Assembly: GCF_011075055.1 (NCBI RefSeq)
Contig: NC_058146.1
Location: forward strand, 12,759,820-12,823,819
Source: Mangifera indica
Taxonomy: Eukaryota > Streptophyta > Magnoliopsida > Sapindales > Anacardiaceae
DNA length: 64,000 bases
Direction of reading: 5' to 3'
The position numbers and the translations under genes were made by a program. Below the pieces are notes generated by a model. The model worked only from the letters and a program-made list of their open reading frames with translations, was not told where the DNA came from and did not search any database. Every line of letters starts with the position of its first letter. The stretch's first letter is position 1. Below, piece after piece: positions 1 to 13,329 of the stretch.

Positions 1-382
1 TTGGATCGTCATACAATTTGAATCTAGAAAGCTAATGAGATTACCTGTCAAGATCACCTCTCGACATGACTTAGTCTTCTACTCTAGAAACCTCCCTAAA
101 TTATAACATTTTTATTACATTAGAATTTGAAGCAGAGACCTAGTCAATATATATAGCAAATTAATTGACTATCCCCCACCCCTACCCCCTCTAATTTAGG
201 TCTAATAAACATCAAGACCCACACTTTTATTATACACCTAGATTATAATATTTAAGTGTATTGAATTTATCTTTATTGATCACTCAAATCTATCTGTAAA
301 CTAGCATTAAACTATTCAATTATCTGATTTTATTAAACTAAAATGACAATTAATGTTAGCCTATATTAAGAAATTTCTAACA
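1..382 (-). repeat. 3' LTR of the copia element (partial)
   Basis: Matches 7196-7582 base for base over long stretches with scattered substitutions. The right boundary is the CA at 381-382 (TG on the minus strand), followed by the polypurine tract. The left part of this LTR lies outside the window. Confidence 0.7.
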
Positions 383-922
383 TTCTCCCATTTGAGCAAC
401 ATTACTTATTTTTTTTTTATTTTAAGAAAATGAAAAACAATTTTAAGCTCTTGAGTAATCAACATTTTAACTTTAAGTGGCCATTATTTTAGAAAACAAA
501 ATAGTCCAAAGATAAATTACACTTTAATAAACAATCTAATTAATACGATCACCAATAACAAACCAATACATTACTTATGTTCTCTATCAACATTAGATCG
601 TCCTTAACCACGATTACTAATAATCAAATCTGAGAGTGTGGTAGAAATAACACCTAACAAAGTGATCACAAACATATGTTATATCTCTCTCAGTCCTTTT
701 TATGATTTCTCTTTAACATTTTTATGTTTTAAAAGAAATAAGAGAAATCTCTTTGCTTCCAATGAAACCTGTATGTTTCAACTTTACTCTAGACTTATGA
801 AACATATATATACAACTATCATACTCAAGAGAAACCTTATCTTGAGACAGATGTTGTACCTTAACCGCATATTTGCACATATATCAATATACAAATGAAT
901 GAACTAATATGATCATGATCAA

Positions 923-986
923 TAATAAATAACAACAAACAATAACAACAAACAATAACAACAATAATAACAACAATAATAATAAA
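923..986. repeat. AAC/AAT-rich simple repeat
   Basis: Run of imperfect AAC and AAT triplets inside the 3' part of the copia element. Confidence 0.8.
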
Positions 987-1849
987 AAACTCCCACTAAC
1001 CCTAAATATCAAAAGACCTTAAACACTCTCATGTTTTCAACGTGACTTTATGGGTTAAAAGTCTTATTCCTTTGGTTAAGGGCTTAAACTTACATCAATT
1101 TTGTATTTTTGTAATTTATCCTAATATCTCCTTTTTGTTATAAAGTTCTTGATTGTAAAATATTTTAATTTTGTATGTTTCAATTTACTTGTGGTCTTTT
1201 ATCTAATTGCACTACTATTATAGTAATTAAAGTTGACACCAAGTAGTCCAAAGTTGTAATCCTTCAATCACATAACTTAAGAATCTGCCCCCATAGCAAG
1301 ATTTGAGTCCAATCTCCATGGTTGAGGCTGTTACTCATGACTACTTAATACTTTTCTAAATATGGCCCATTCAACAAGTATAACAATATGTCTGAAAAAA
1401 TATCTTGAATCATCTTTCCAACCACCAAAAACTGAATTTTTTTTTTTTTTTTGCAAGTATCTCATTACCTCATAAACCACGACCTAATAGTCAAAACTTT
1501 GATTTGAGAGGTAAGGATTAAAAACTTTAAAGACAAAAGTTATATCAGGTTTATGCATACTTATGCATTCATCAAACTTCAAATAACACCATCATAAAGG
1601 ATATTTCACATGAATTCCCCTTCAACCTCATAATTTACACAAAGCTTGATATCGAGCTTATCTCTTTTCATAATAGACATATCGCTTGCCCTACAATCTT
1701 ACATGTTGAGTCTTTTAAACACATGCTTCAAGTATGCATTTGAGATAAGCCACTCAATCCATGAGTCCTTTCACAATGAATCTCAATACCAAGATCAAAT
1801 GATATATCATCAAGATCTTTCGCATCATAAGTCTTGGGTAAAATTGACT

Positions 1850-2200
1850 TGATCTCATGGAACAAATTAATTTCACCACTATCAGCATATTGAACCATCT
1901 AATGAAGATAAATTTGCTCCCACTGATCATCATGTACCTATTTGGTCCAATTTGTTTCGTACGAAGTCATGAACAAATGCACTTTGTTAAATTAGAGACA
2001 TCACTGTTAATACGTCTATTTCAATCATAGATTGACTTCTTTAGATTTTATACCAAAAGCTTAATTCCTTATGCTTTTGATAAAATTGATTACACCATAC
2101 ATACTTCATTACTAGGACTTTCATTTATAAAAATAACTTTGACATTTATCTTGCAAAACACTAATCCAAATGAGCTACCAATGCCATTAAGTTGTTTCAT
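1850..2200 (-). pseudogene. Copia reverse transcriptase relic
   Basis: Read on the minus strand, a frame with several stops gives NVKVIFINESPSNEVCMV, then LKKSIYD, then ISGSKFI. These fit the order of the copia RT blocks for the VKTAFLNG motif, the KSIYGLKQ motif and the region just before the YVDD box. The YVDD box itself is not recognisable. This piece fixes the minus orientation of the element independently of the LTRs. Confidence 0.5.
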
Positions 2201-2850
2201 GAGATCTCACACTTTATTATCAATCATAAATTTTATCTTTTACTACATGACTATAAATACTTGTTGGATTGATATTTCATGAAAGCTTTAGAAGGGATTG
2301 ATTTAATATTATGACAATTAGCATAATTTCTCTTATTGAGATACACATAATAATACTTAGAGATAACAAATCTTCCTTCTATAATAAATTTGCTCATCAG
2401 AGTTTTCACAACTATATCAATTGTATTTGACTCATCTGCTATAAGATTAGTTATTAGTTATTTAATAGGAACATCCTCTAAAATGATCTCATACTCCATA
2501 AAACTTTTTAAACCTTATTGACTCCTACTATTATTTTAGTCATGACATTATCATGCTATATATAGGGGAAACATTAGATGGATGTATATCATCTTTTCTA
2601 AAATTTGAAAGAATGTCACTTTTGATAGTGTTAAGATCTCATACCTTTGCTATATAGAAGTCAACTACTTTAGTATCTTGATTTAGGGCAATAAATGTCC
2701 TATCCTTTATAGTGCTCTAATTAACTAATGAAATGATAACAAAATTTTTGTTGGATCTTGCATTTTCTTAACAAAATTATAAATCTTTACTTAAATGAAA
2801 TGCCCCCAACTCAACCAAAACTTTAGGTTAGGTTCTCTTTATGTCCAAAG

Positions 2851-3790
2851 TGTAACACCCATAAGTATGTCTTAAAGGCAAAATGATCTTTATTCATGAG
2901 TATATATGATGTAAGCATGATTAATTATGAATTCTAAGTCAAAGTCCAAGTTTTGAGGGATACATGATAGTGTATAGAGAAGTCATGTCCTTGTGTCATG
3001 CCACGTCAGCTATATAAGACTGATTCCATGTAAATTTCAAATTTAAGTAACACACGGTCGTGTGCCTTAAACACATGCCTGTTTGTGCGTGAAACATAAT
3101 TTCAGATTATAAAAGGCACATTGTTGTGTTTTAGGGATCATTATCTCAATCCTTAAAGACACATAATAAAGAGAGAAATTTCAACTTTGATTATCCGAAT
3201 TTCATTTGGCAGCTCTAGTGACATTCCCTGACATCTTGATCATTGGCAATTCTAAAAAGAAAAGGGTATGCTCATGCGATCACTTTTCTACAGAGTTAAG
3301 ATAAGTAGGACCTATTATATTTGTGCGATTCATGTTGGCATGATTTTGATAATTTTTCGAAGTATGAGATGATATTAGTTTTGAGATTAAAGCATGATTT
3401 TTATGTGAAATCGATTTTGTCTTTATAGCTTGATATTTGGATGATCATATGGTGTTTATTAAAGAACCAAGTCTTGATAGTTACTAATTGGGGCTTTGCC
3501 ATGTTGCGATGCATGTTGAATTTAATAATGTTGATAGATTCCTATGATTCAAATGGCTTGAAAGGCTATAGTAATGCCTCTTTAGTTTTTTATGGCTTTA
3601 ATGATTTCATGTTAGCTAGATATTACACCTATGAAGAGATGAAGGTTGATTCGATAACTAGAAGATCGTGAAACAAATTATGAATGAATTATAGATGTGT
3701 TTGATAGGCCTGAAATTGATATTCAGTCACATTTACTTCTTATCATAACTTTATTGTTATGACTAAATTTTATAGTAACGACATTTTGGA
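2851..3790 (+). mobile_element. Nested solo-LTR-like insertion (TGTAACACC family)
   Basis: TGTAACACCC at 2851 is a common start of plant gypsy-type LTRs. The following sequence holds the motif ACACACGGTCGTGTGCC (about 3051), typical of such LTRs. The first 40 bp resemble the reverse complement of sequence ending near 37705. The 3' boundary is a guess and no target duplication was recognised. The 76-codon open frame inside it (3441-3671) has no features of a protein. Confidence 0.35.
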
Positions 3791-4555
3791 GTCTCAGAAG
3801 CTTGGAAAAAAAACATCCATTATGCTAATATTAATAATTTCAATGTCCACATAATTTCCAAACCAAAATGTGGACTCTCGGTTATTTAGCCTTTATTTAT
3901 TAACCAACTTCACATCTAAAACTTATAACCTTATCTAGGCAACAAGACTAACACTTCTTATTGTTGTTCATTCTTTATAATCAGCCATTAATTGAGCAAC
4001 CAAACCTACCATTAAAGACTCTTTCATTTCATGCTCCTTTATTCAAGAACATTTAGATTTCAAATTACTAATTCCTTATATTTAATTCTATACCATACAC
4101 TGGTCTTAATTTGACTGAAGTCAAATGAGTGTTATAGTTCCATTTAGACTTTAACTAACACTCATTATTGTTTTGATTTCTTTAGTATCATAATACCTTA
4201 TCCAAGTCACATCACTCATTAAACCAGTAATTCTAATATTTTCAAATGTCTAGTTAATTTTAGTAAGAACCTTCTTAACACTTATAGTTTAAGGTAAACC
4301 TCTAATGAGGTAATTAACAATGGATTCTTTATGGCAAACAATCTTAACATAATAGGTTTTTCCCACTCACCATAGAATTCTTTCTATACAATTGAGTTGT
4401 TATCTTGGGCGTGGGTAGTTCATTATCTCGTAGGGCCAAAATAATATTTTTAATCAGTAATGTAAATTCATATTTTATCTTTAATTCTTTAAAGCTAGAG
4501 CTAGTTGGGACCTCTGTTGTGAGATTATTATTATTGTTCACAATAGTGGATTATA

Positions 4556-5640
4556 TTAGAAATAGGATGCAATAAGCAATATCATTGATAATAAATAGCT
4601 TGAAAACCTTATAAGCTATTATCCATTAGGTTTTAGGTGCATTATTATATAATCACCTTTGGGCAAGGAATACGACATGCAATTAGAGCGTTCAAGCATA
4701 CGGTTACAAATAAGAAGAATAAATAACTTTTAGAAAGTCTATCACCTTTGGATAGGTAAAACCTTTAAATTACTGCTCCTTTTCACACCAATGGAAAAAA
4801 TATGTCAATTGAAAAATCATAACTACTTATGGGTGAATTGAATAATTCATGACCAATATAATTCCACAAACATCTTATACAACTATCAATTTTAACACAC
4901 ACAATAATCACCTTCAGGCAGGAATGTATATGCATTAAATTGAAGAATGTCTCTATCTTTGAATATAGAAAATTCACAAGCTTCAATGAATACACTGTTT
5001 TAGCGATTAAACATTTTGATAACTTACAATAATTTCTACTAAGACTAAATAATATTGTCAAAATTAAGATTTCATGAGATACAATACCAAATTATCTCTA
5101 AAAATTTTAATGAAGTATTGCAACAAATTCATATTAGACAATAATCAAAGTAGCTTTAAAACCATATAAATCACATCTTATAGGGATTTCTGGTGTATCA
5201 TCATTAAATCACCTTTGGGCAGAAAAAATGATATGCTATTAGGATTTCAGACACAAGGTTATATCACCATATGAACACCTTTAGAACATATTGTTTTTGA
5301 AAGAAATCACTTTTGGGCAGATAAAACTTCCTAGACCATTGTTCCTCCTCTATTTAATAGGAAAACACATATTAATTGAATAAGTCTAACCATTTTTGGG
5401 TGTATTGAGTTCTCCATGGCCAGTGCATTTCTAAAATTAACCTTATACATTAAAAATTGAAAAATATATTATTACTGAAGGGAAAATTTTGTAAGCCTCA
5501 ATAATATACCATTTTGGTGATTACATTATGAAAACTCACAAAATTATTCCAATAATATTAAATATTACTACCTTAATTGAGATTTCATGAGACACAATGC
5601 CTACTTGTTTTTGACAATCTTTCTTAAAACTATTGCATCT
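4556..5640. repeat. Two-unit tandem duplication of about 540 bp inside the copia body
   Basis: The order of landmarks in 4556-5100 is repeated in 5101-5640: a CACCTTTGGGCA box followed by ATGC, a second CACCTTTGG box followed by a RRTAAAACC tract, then TGGCCAG/TGACCA, then a GATTTCATGAGAYACAATRCC block near each end. Units are strongly diverged. The interval lies between the primer-binding site and the RT relic, so it is leader or gag sequence of the element. Confidence 0.5.
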
Positions 5641-7067
5641 AACCTAGTGATCAATAGTTTTGATCTAATGTGGTAACTTAACCACACATAATAGAGTTGA
5701 TATTATACTTAAACTTATCACTCCTAAAGAGGAGAATACTTTATGCCACAATATTCATCTTATAATTAAATTCTCCTTCAAATGAAGACCTACAAGTGCC
5801 TTATATGTTTTTACATGCCACTCTATAAAACCTTTCACATGCACTTGCGTGCCCCAGGAAAGCTTTAAAACCTTATCACGTGTAATAACATGACTTAGAG
5901 AACTTTACAACTTTAAACAGCTCTCACATGTTAATGTGTCCAAAAATCCTATACACATGCACACATACTGCTAAGAACCGATTACACACCATTACGTGCA
6001 ACTACTAGATATAATTCACTAATTACAAGCATTGGCACACTTTTATAAGACTCTACTTCTTATTTGCACCCACCATAAGTTGTTACTTACCTCTGGTGAC
6101 AACCAACATGCCAAAAGAACCCTTCACATGCTACAAGTGCTCCTAGAACCACTTCATACGCTATCACGTGCGCTCAGATTATGTCCACATGCCTCCACTA
6201 TTGTGCACATGGTTTCACCGACTCTAAATCTTTTACACACACTTGCATGTGTTATATGTATCAAGTTCGTAGGGTTATGGCGCGTGTACTTCACATACCC
6301 TAAGGTTTAGTTATATGTACAAAGGTACAAACCTATTTGCGTTAACAAGTTTTGACCAAATTAAGTCTAACCTAATTTGACTTAGATTGGGTCAAGTGAT
6401 TTATTTGGCTTTGTCGGTTGGGTTTCCAATTTTTCCTAACTCGATTTTGACGTACATAATTCATAAAACCTAATCATCAATTTTTTGACTGTGGCAAGTT
6501 GATTCCCTAATCTCCAATCATCCAATCAATATCCAATGAAGGGTAAATTAAACTAGGGTTCACAATGGTTGCTATACTAGAGACTTGGTCATTGGATTCG
6601 AATTGGTATGTCACAATAGAGAAAGGAAAAATACCAATGTTGATGACTCTCTATCGCCATTTCTGACCACTAATTTTGTTCCTGGTATTAGGGGTCTTAT
6701 TGGGCATAAGCTCCATGGCTTATGTTGACTGAGGATTAAGCGATGTCATCGCTTGTCGCTACCAAATTATGGTAGGTTAGGGAAGTTTGGTTGCTTTATG
6801 CCATAGTGATTTCAATCCAATTTCGACTGGAAAAAAAATGTTGTATGCTAAAAATTGAATACTCCAGATCATAATTTATTTCTTAATTTTATAATTTAGG
6901 ATTGTTTGATCCCGATTTCAAGATTTGGTTAATCAATTATAACCCCAAAATTGAAATGAATCAATCCCTAATTTAAAATTTCAATCACTAATTCTCATTA
7001 AAACCCTAGTTTAGAATTAAAGTTTTCTGTTTTAATTTCTAGAAAACTCATATTTTTATAACCTAAG

Positions 7068-7085
7068 GCATCAACTCTAATATCA
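7068..7085 (-). other. Decayed tRNA-Met primer-binding site
   Basis: The minus strand reads TGATATTAGAGTTGATGCC directly after the end of the 5' LTR. It differs from the usual TGGTATCAGAGC core by transitions only. Confidence 0.5.
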
Positions 7086-7087
7086 CA

Positions 7088-7582
7088 TGTAAGATTTAAT
7101 ATGTATGAGCAAATATAAAATCATGTAATCCTAATCCATATGATCAATACACATGTTACAAAATACTGAATTAAATTTAAAGTTTTAAGAAAACTTGGAT
7201 CGCTATGTAATTTGTATCCATAAAACTGTTGAGATCACTTATCGAGATCAACTCTTAACATTACTCGATCTTTTACTCAAGAAACCTTCCTAAATGATAA
7301 CTTTCAATGGGCTAAACTATACTGCATTGTTATTGCATTAGATTTTGGAGCAACAACCTAACCAATATATATAGCAGGTTAATTAACCCCTCTATCTAAG
7401 TCTAATAAACCTTAAGACCTATACTTTTGTTGTCCACCCAAATTATAACCTTTAAGTGTATTAGGTTTTTTTTTATTGATCACTCAAGCTAATCTGCAAA
7501 TTAACATTGGACTATTCAATTATTTGACTTTATTAAACCAAAATCATAATTAATGTTAGCCCACATTAGAAAATTTCTAGCA
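7088..7582 (-). repeat. 5' LTR of the copia element
   Basis: Direct repeat of the left LTR, about 495 bp, ending TTACA on the minus strand just before the primer-binding site and beginning TGCTAGAAATTT at 7582. Confidence 0.65.
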
Positions 7583-7964
7583 AAGGGGTATAAAAATTTC
7601 CCTATTTTAGAATTTGGTTGCTAGGCACTAGACTCCAAATATGAGAAATTCATTGCACTAAATAATATAATTGCCTTTCGTTTCTTTGGAAATAAATTCT
7701 GATATTCGAACATTGTTTTTTTTTTCTTAGGAAAGATTTTTGTAGCTAATTTTAATCAGATTAAACCATCTTCAAGTTGGCAAGTTTGACAAGTGCATCA
7801 TCTTTAGAAACCAAGCGTTGTTAACCTGGGAATGCTACTTTAGTACTTTCTTGGTGGACTGTTTTGGAATATGATAATCTTAAAAAATTTTAGTTTTTGC
7901 TATGTTGAAATAGTTAAGTTGGACTAATTAGTTTGTGAAATGAAATCCTATGAGGGAAAAACTA

Positions 7965-8192
7965 AGTTTTCAAAACTTAGATTAAAGGGAAATTGTTAGT
8001 TTTTAAAATTAAGGTAAAAAAATGAGATAAAATTTTATTTGTTTAATATTACTAGTTAAATGACAATTATAACATTAATATTAACAGATTTTATTAACTT
8101 TACTAGGAGATAGTTGAATATTTGGATTTTCGAAACTTAGTAGATAATAGTTTAACAATGGACTAAACTCTGGGTGGGAATATGTCTTCTGT
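7965..8192 (+). mobile_element. Right half of a GGCC-type non-autonomous MULE
   Basis: Ends in CTGGGTGGGAATATGTCTTC, the same terminal block as the complete copies at 19293-20294 and 17939-18925. The inner part also matches them (AAATTGTTAG, then AAATGA(T)GA(T)TT, then ATTTGGATTTTC). The left terminus was not found. Confidence 0.5.
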
Positions 8193-8219
8193 CATTATTA
8201 TAATACAACAAACACCATC

Positions 8220-8600
8220 TATATATTATAAACAATAAAATTATATGCATCTATTTTGAGTACACAAGAAAGTAAATATATGATTGTGTCATTATGTGAT
8301 CAAGTGTTTTGAATTAATGATAAAATAATACATACATTATGTGTATATCAATTTGTTAAACAAAAGTGTGTATGTATAGTATTGCTCTATTATAAATGAA
8401 TAATGTTATGTATACTTATAATAAGTATCAGTTTAAGTATCAATATAATATGTTACAATATGATTAAATATTATTTATCCCTAATTTTAAGTCATGCAAT
8501 TATATAATCATACATTATTATTAATACCCAGATTCATATTTATTATAAATATACATACTTTTATTATTTACAAATATCTATTGAAAATCAAAAGAATATA
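8220..8600. repeat. AT-rich palindromic repeat, family copy 1
   Basis: Shares with 8855-9015, 20485-20650 and 51715-51930 a core reading ATGTGAT(C/T)AA(G)TG, TTTTGAATTAA and ATAAAATAATA, flanked by TATGYAT-rich arms. It is a probable MITE remnant; boundaries are approximate. Confidence 0.35.
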
Positions 8601-8854
8601 TTCCAATTATTGCTCTTCCTAAATTTGTCATCTTTTCTTACATCATTATTAATTAGAAGGCTTCATACTCTTTATTTGGGGAAAAAAAAAAAAAACATTT
8701 CTAAGAACATTGGAATAAACTTTAACTAACTATATTGATTCAAAATAAAGCTAAAGAGCCAAAACATGAGATGGATTGGAGTGGGCTCATGGGCATTACC
8801 CACTTAATGTAATTTTTTAGGGTTAAATAGTAGTGATGATAATTTGGGTAAGAG

Positions 8855-9015
8855 TGATATTATACGTATTTATTTTAAGTATATAAATATATACATACTT
8901 ATATGCATCATCATATAATTGAGTATTGTTTTATCTTTAATTCAAAATCACTCAATTATTTAATAACATACATAAATTGTTTACCCATTATGTACTCAAA
9001 GTAAATGTGTTATCT
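8855..9015. repeat. AT-rich palindromic repeat, family copy 2
   Basis: Contains GCATCATCATATAATTGAGT followed by TTAATTCAAAATCACTCAAT. The two halves are imperfect inverted copies, so the unit can fold. No gene is seen in the surrounding 8600-9780. Confidence 0.35.
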
Positions 9016-9779
9016 TAGGATCATGTGGTTTCAACTAGGGGAAATTCAATTCAAGCCGCACTTAGAGCTGATTTGAGCTCAGATTGAATCTATGATATCT
9101 AATTTGAGTTCATTTGAATTGGTGCATCATATTATTGGAGGCTTGTCGATAAAGTAAGATAAATAATATTACTAGATGGATAAATGAGTAAATCTCAAAT
9201 CGAACTGAAACTCTAATTTAAAATCGATTTGTTCAAATCAAATCAGTTTGGATTGGATCCACCAATAATTTCAACCCATTTAGGGTGTCTTAAACCCAAT
9301 CCAGTTATAAATGGAATGAAATTGGGTTGTCACAACTTAAAACTTAATTAAGAAAAATATATTGTAAAATAGAAATTAGAGAAAAACAAAATTTTGCTTG
9401 ATTTAAAAAATTATAGTTCGAAATTGGTAATGTATTTAAAATTTTTTATGAAATATATCATAAAATTAATTTACAATTTAGAAAATTTTAAAGTGAAAGC
9501 AAGAAAAATTTGTATGAATACACCATTGTCAGTCTGATCAAGTATTGATGGCGCTGAATTATTATACCTAGTAACTTGTCATACTAGTTTCAGACTAAAA
9601 AAACACAGCTTGAGGCGTATGACCCACAAAATTGCCGGTCGTGGCAAAATCTGTTTCTCACAAGCTTGACATGACATGCAAAAATTATAAAAAAATTAAA
9701 ACTAAAAAAATAATTTTTGGTGCGCTAGCCCACAAAGCACATCGGCTAGCCAGCGAAAGATCCAAAGGGACAAGCATAA

Positions 9780-10330
9780 ATATATATTAGGTATTTCAAG
9801 AAGACTATATCAATGAGGTTCTAGATAGATTTTGCATGAGATAATGTTCACGGAGTGTAGCACCAATTGTGAAAAGGGAAGAGTTTGGTCAATTTCAATT
9901 AATACGCAAGAAACAATTTGGAAAAAGAGTAAATGAAAAATATACTATATGCATCTTTTGTCGGGAGTTTGATATATGCACAAATTTGCATAATACTTGA
10001 CATAACTTATGCAATTGGAATGTATCAAGCTAATCTTGACATTAAACAATAGAGAGCGATAAAAAAGGTCATGCGATACCTCAAAGAAACAAAGGAAGAC
10101 GTGTTGACATTCATAAATCTAACTCGAGGTTATCAATTATTCTAGTTTTGATCTTGCAAGTTGCCTTGATAGTAGAAAATCTACATTATGATACATTTTC
10201 TTATTTGCAGAGGAGCCATTTCTTGGAAAAATGCCAAACAAACCTTAGTTATGACTTCGACTATGGGGGTTAAGTTTGTGTCATGTTTTAATGAAGCAAG
10301 TGGGTGAATGTTAATAGTTTTTTATTTTAT
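9780..10330 (+). pseudogene. Ty1/copia RNase H relic
   Basis: With two or three frame changes the plus strand translates to YASFVGSLIYAQICIILDIT, AIKKVMRYLKETKEDVLTF and KSTLxYIFLFAEEP. These follow the copia order PYASAVGSLMYA, KRVMRYLQGTKD and RKSTSGYIFxLxGG. A weaker block after that resembles the TLSSTEAEYVA region. Several stops make it non-functional. No LTR was found next to it, so it is a detached fragment. Confidence 0.6.
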
Positions 10331-10573
10331 CTATTATTTGGACAAATAATATAGTTAAAAACAATTTTAATTATATTGAAACTGATAAATATTTGAACAT
10401 ATGTAGTGGTCCATTAATTATCAAAAATTGCTCTCATTCGTATATGATTATTCCCAAAATTTAATGTGACAGATATAAACACCATTTGAGCATGTTTGTT
10501 TCTCTAGTCTCGCAAATTTTGTGCCTTTGATTATTATTGCTCTAGGCAGTAGGTTTTTTAAAGGTTTAGAAAA

Positions 10574-10690
10574 GGGAAATTAATTAATTTACCCATATTT
10601 TATGGGTCAGAAAAAAATTACCTATAATTTTGTGGCTTAAACAAAAATATCCAAATTTTCAAGGAGTTGAACAAAATTGTCCTAGATATC
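10574..10690 (+). repeat. MULE 2 left terminal inverted repeat
   Basis: Starts GGGAAATTAATTAATTTACC and continues through GGGTCAGAAAAAAATTACC to about 10690. Similar to the reverse complement of 17700-17856 and to 63724-63830. A TATAAAA box follows near 10730, in the place expected of the transposase promoter. Confidence 0.5.
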
Positions 10691-11439
10691 CAAAAAACAA
10701 TCCAAACTACCCTTTATTTATTCTATATAAAACATAACTCTATAATTATTCAACATATATCATTTTACTTATTATCTGAAAGAGATTTCAAGAGAGAAAA
10801 AAGTTTGTGATCGTAATTTTGAGTGAGAGGAAAGCAATTCGAGATATCAAGGTATTTATATATACAATAACTCTAATTATTATTATTTTAATTGATAATA
10901 CAATTATATGTGGTATCTTATATAATAATTTAAAATTGTGTCAAAAAATTAAAATCATAGAAAAATATAGGTGTATTTAGTGATTATAATAATAAGCGGT
11001 GAAATAATATTTTATAATGAAACGTGCTAAAGATATTGAATAATATTTGGGGTAAAATAATATTTTATAAAATTAATATCAAATTATTTAGAATATATTA
11101 ACAGTTACAATATATAGTAGAATTATGGAATATATGTGATTGTATAATATAGATAAAATCATAACACTCGAACTTCTTAAAATAATGTAACTCAAATCTT
11201 TAAATAGTATTTTCGTTCATGTTATTTATGTTGATTATATTTGTACACTTTCTTATGTTATTTTCAAATAAATTGGGTTATCAATTTTGGTCATTATAGG
11301 ATCAATCTAAATGGTGGGATATGCTTCAATTAGATATTAGAGGGGGGAGGGGGTTGAGGAATGGATAGAAAATGACAACGTAATAAAATATATTAGAGGT
11401 AATAGGAAATTGATTAAAATTCCAGAGTAGAGATTAATC

Positions 11440-13255
11440 CAAATGGTGAACGAAAAGTGTAACATAGATTGAAAAGTAAATAACATTTAGATAAGCATAA
11501 GACTAAGATATCTTGATGACGACATTCTTGTTAAAATCTCAAATGATGAAGATGTTGAGATTCTTAATGGTTTGTCTAATTTCTTTAAATAATGTGTTCC
11601 AATTTGTATAAAAACCACACTTAATAACGATGGTTATGAGATTTAACAAGCAGATTAAAGTTTACAAAGAAGTGAGTAGAGTAGTTATCCACAAGGTCAT
11701 GAGATTGGTTTAGGAGACGTTCAAAATGTCGGGATAAATTTGAAACAAGAATTTTCTGAGAAAGTTCAAGTTGATATATTGTATAGTACAGAAGAATTTG
11801 TTCATGGCAATGAAGAGAAATTTCCAAATTTGAGTGAATTTGATAGGAATGTTACACATGATATTCCCATTGAGGAATTAGAATTCGAGGAGAAAACTCA
11901 TGTTAATTATGATAATTTCCCGTATGCAAATCCTAATGTTGGGAATATTCATACTGGTGCATTTTGTATTGATTAATTTCATTGGTTACCCAAATTTCCT
12001 GACCATTCATCCATATCCACATCCATATCTATAAGCTGAGGAGTGTAAAGAGATGGTGATTCTTTAAAAATTGGTATATTATTTTTTAGTAAACAAGATC
12101 CTATTGATGTATTAACTTGGGATGCTCTTGAGAAAAGATATCAGTTTAGGGTACAGAAGTCAAACACAATCAGATGGAAGGTTAAATGTCATCATGAGCA
12201 ATGTAATTAGCATACATGGGCAAACAGAGTGGGAGATAGTGACAGCTTCGAACTACGTTCTTTCGATGGCTAACACACATATCCTAGAGATTAGATATTG
12301 TCACATTATAGATAAGTTGGGAGCTGAACTTTAGGCCAAATTTTAAAGACAAAATTTACATTGGTTGATTATGTGTATCGACCTAAGGAGATCATTGTGG
12401 ACATTGTTGATTGATATAAAATTGATATATCATATGCACAAACATGGTAGATGAGAAATTGGGCACTTTAAGCATTAAAAGTTACACTAAAAGAGTCTTT
12501 TGTGTTGCTACTGGAATATTGTTACAATTTAGTGCATTATAATCTGGGGACTGTGACGCATATACTAATGGATGAGAAGGAATGATTTAAGTACTTTTAC
12601 ATGACATTGAGTTGTAATATCTGTGCATTTTAACAACATATTGGCCCAGTAATTTGTATTGACGTTGTCTTCTTAAAAGATAGATATCTAGGCCAATTAT
12701 TTATTGTTGTTACATTAAATGGTAATAATTAGATATACCCATTGGCTTTTGACATTAGTCATAGGAAAGATCATAACACATGACATTGGTTTTTAACAAA
12801 GTTGAAGGTTTATTTTAGTGAGGTAGCTCATTTGGCATTAATTTTAGATCAACATGTCAGTATCTTCTCTACAATGGTTGAAGTCTTCCCAAATGTACAC
12901 CATGAATGTTATTGTCGTCACTTTCACTGTAACATGTGATCCAAGTACAATAAGAACACAAAAATCACATAGATGTATTGGAAAACAACTAAGACATATA
13001 CAGAGTATGAATTTTAAAAGATAATAAAGTCATTGTCTAGTATGCACCCTGATGCAGTAGCATACTTATGTGAGGTAGGTTATGATCGATGGGCAAGGGC
13101 ATATTTCATAGTTTATAGGTACAGTATAATGACTACTAATATCACTGAGTTATTTCATGTACTTGTCAAACACATTTGGGGTTTACCCATTACTATGCTT
13201 ACCGAGTTTATCTAAAGTACATTACAGAGATGGTTTTATAAAAAAAGAAATCATG
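11440..13255 (+). pseudogene. MuDR-type MULE transposase relic (MULE 2)
   Basis: Several frames, read in order, align with the transposase of MULE 1. An N-terminal block gives ISNDEDVEILNGLSNF (about 11530). KRYQFRVQKSNTIRWKVKCH follows near 12140, then YRPKEIIVDIVD and KIDISYAQTW. The first catalytic-Asp block is VICIDVVFLKDRYLGQLFIV (12650-12710). The second is LALILDQHVSI (about 12840), then FPNVHHECYCRHFHCNM. The last block is YSIMTTNITELFHVL (about 13110), matching YNIMTTNITKSFNAL of MULE 1. Many stops and frameshifts rule out function. Confidence 0.7.
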
Positions 13256-13329
13256 CAAGTAAGTACTTAATTACTATTTAACATATGTGTTGATATTTAT
13301 ATCAATTGTAGATGTTTGCACTAACCTGT

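Larger units (their letters stand above)
1..7582 (-). mobile_element. Decayed Ty1/copia LTR retrotransposon (minus strand, left end cut by window)
   Basis: Two direct repeats at 1-382 and 7088-7582 flank about 6.7 kb. On the minus strand the LTR starts TGYTAGAAATTT. Just before the left (3') LTR is a purine-rich tract (reads AAATGGGAGAA). Just after the right (5') LTR is TGATATTAGAGT, a decayed form of the TGGTATCAGAGC primer-binding site complementary to initiator tRNA-Met. Between about 2200 and 1850 (minus) a broken translation resembles copia reverse transcriptase: a VKVIFINE segment like VKTAFLNG, then KKSIYD and SGSKFI. Every frame is full of stops, so the element is dead. No gene survives; the short open frames in this interval are chance. 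Confidence 0.7.
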
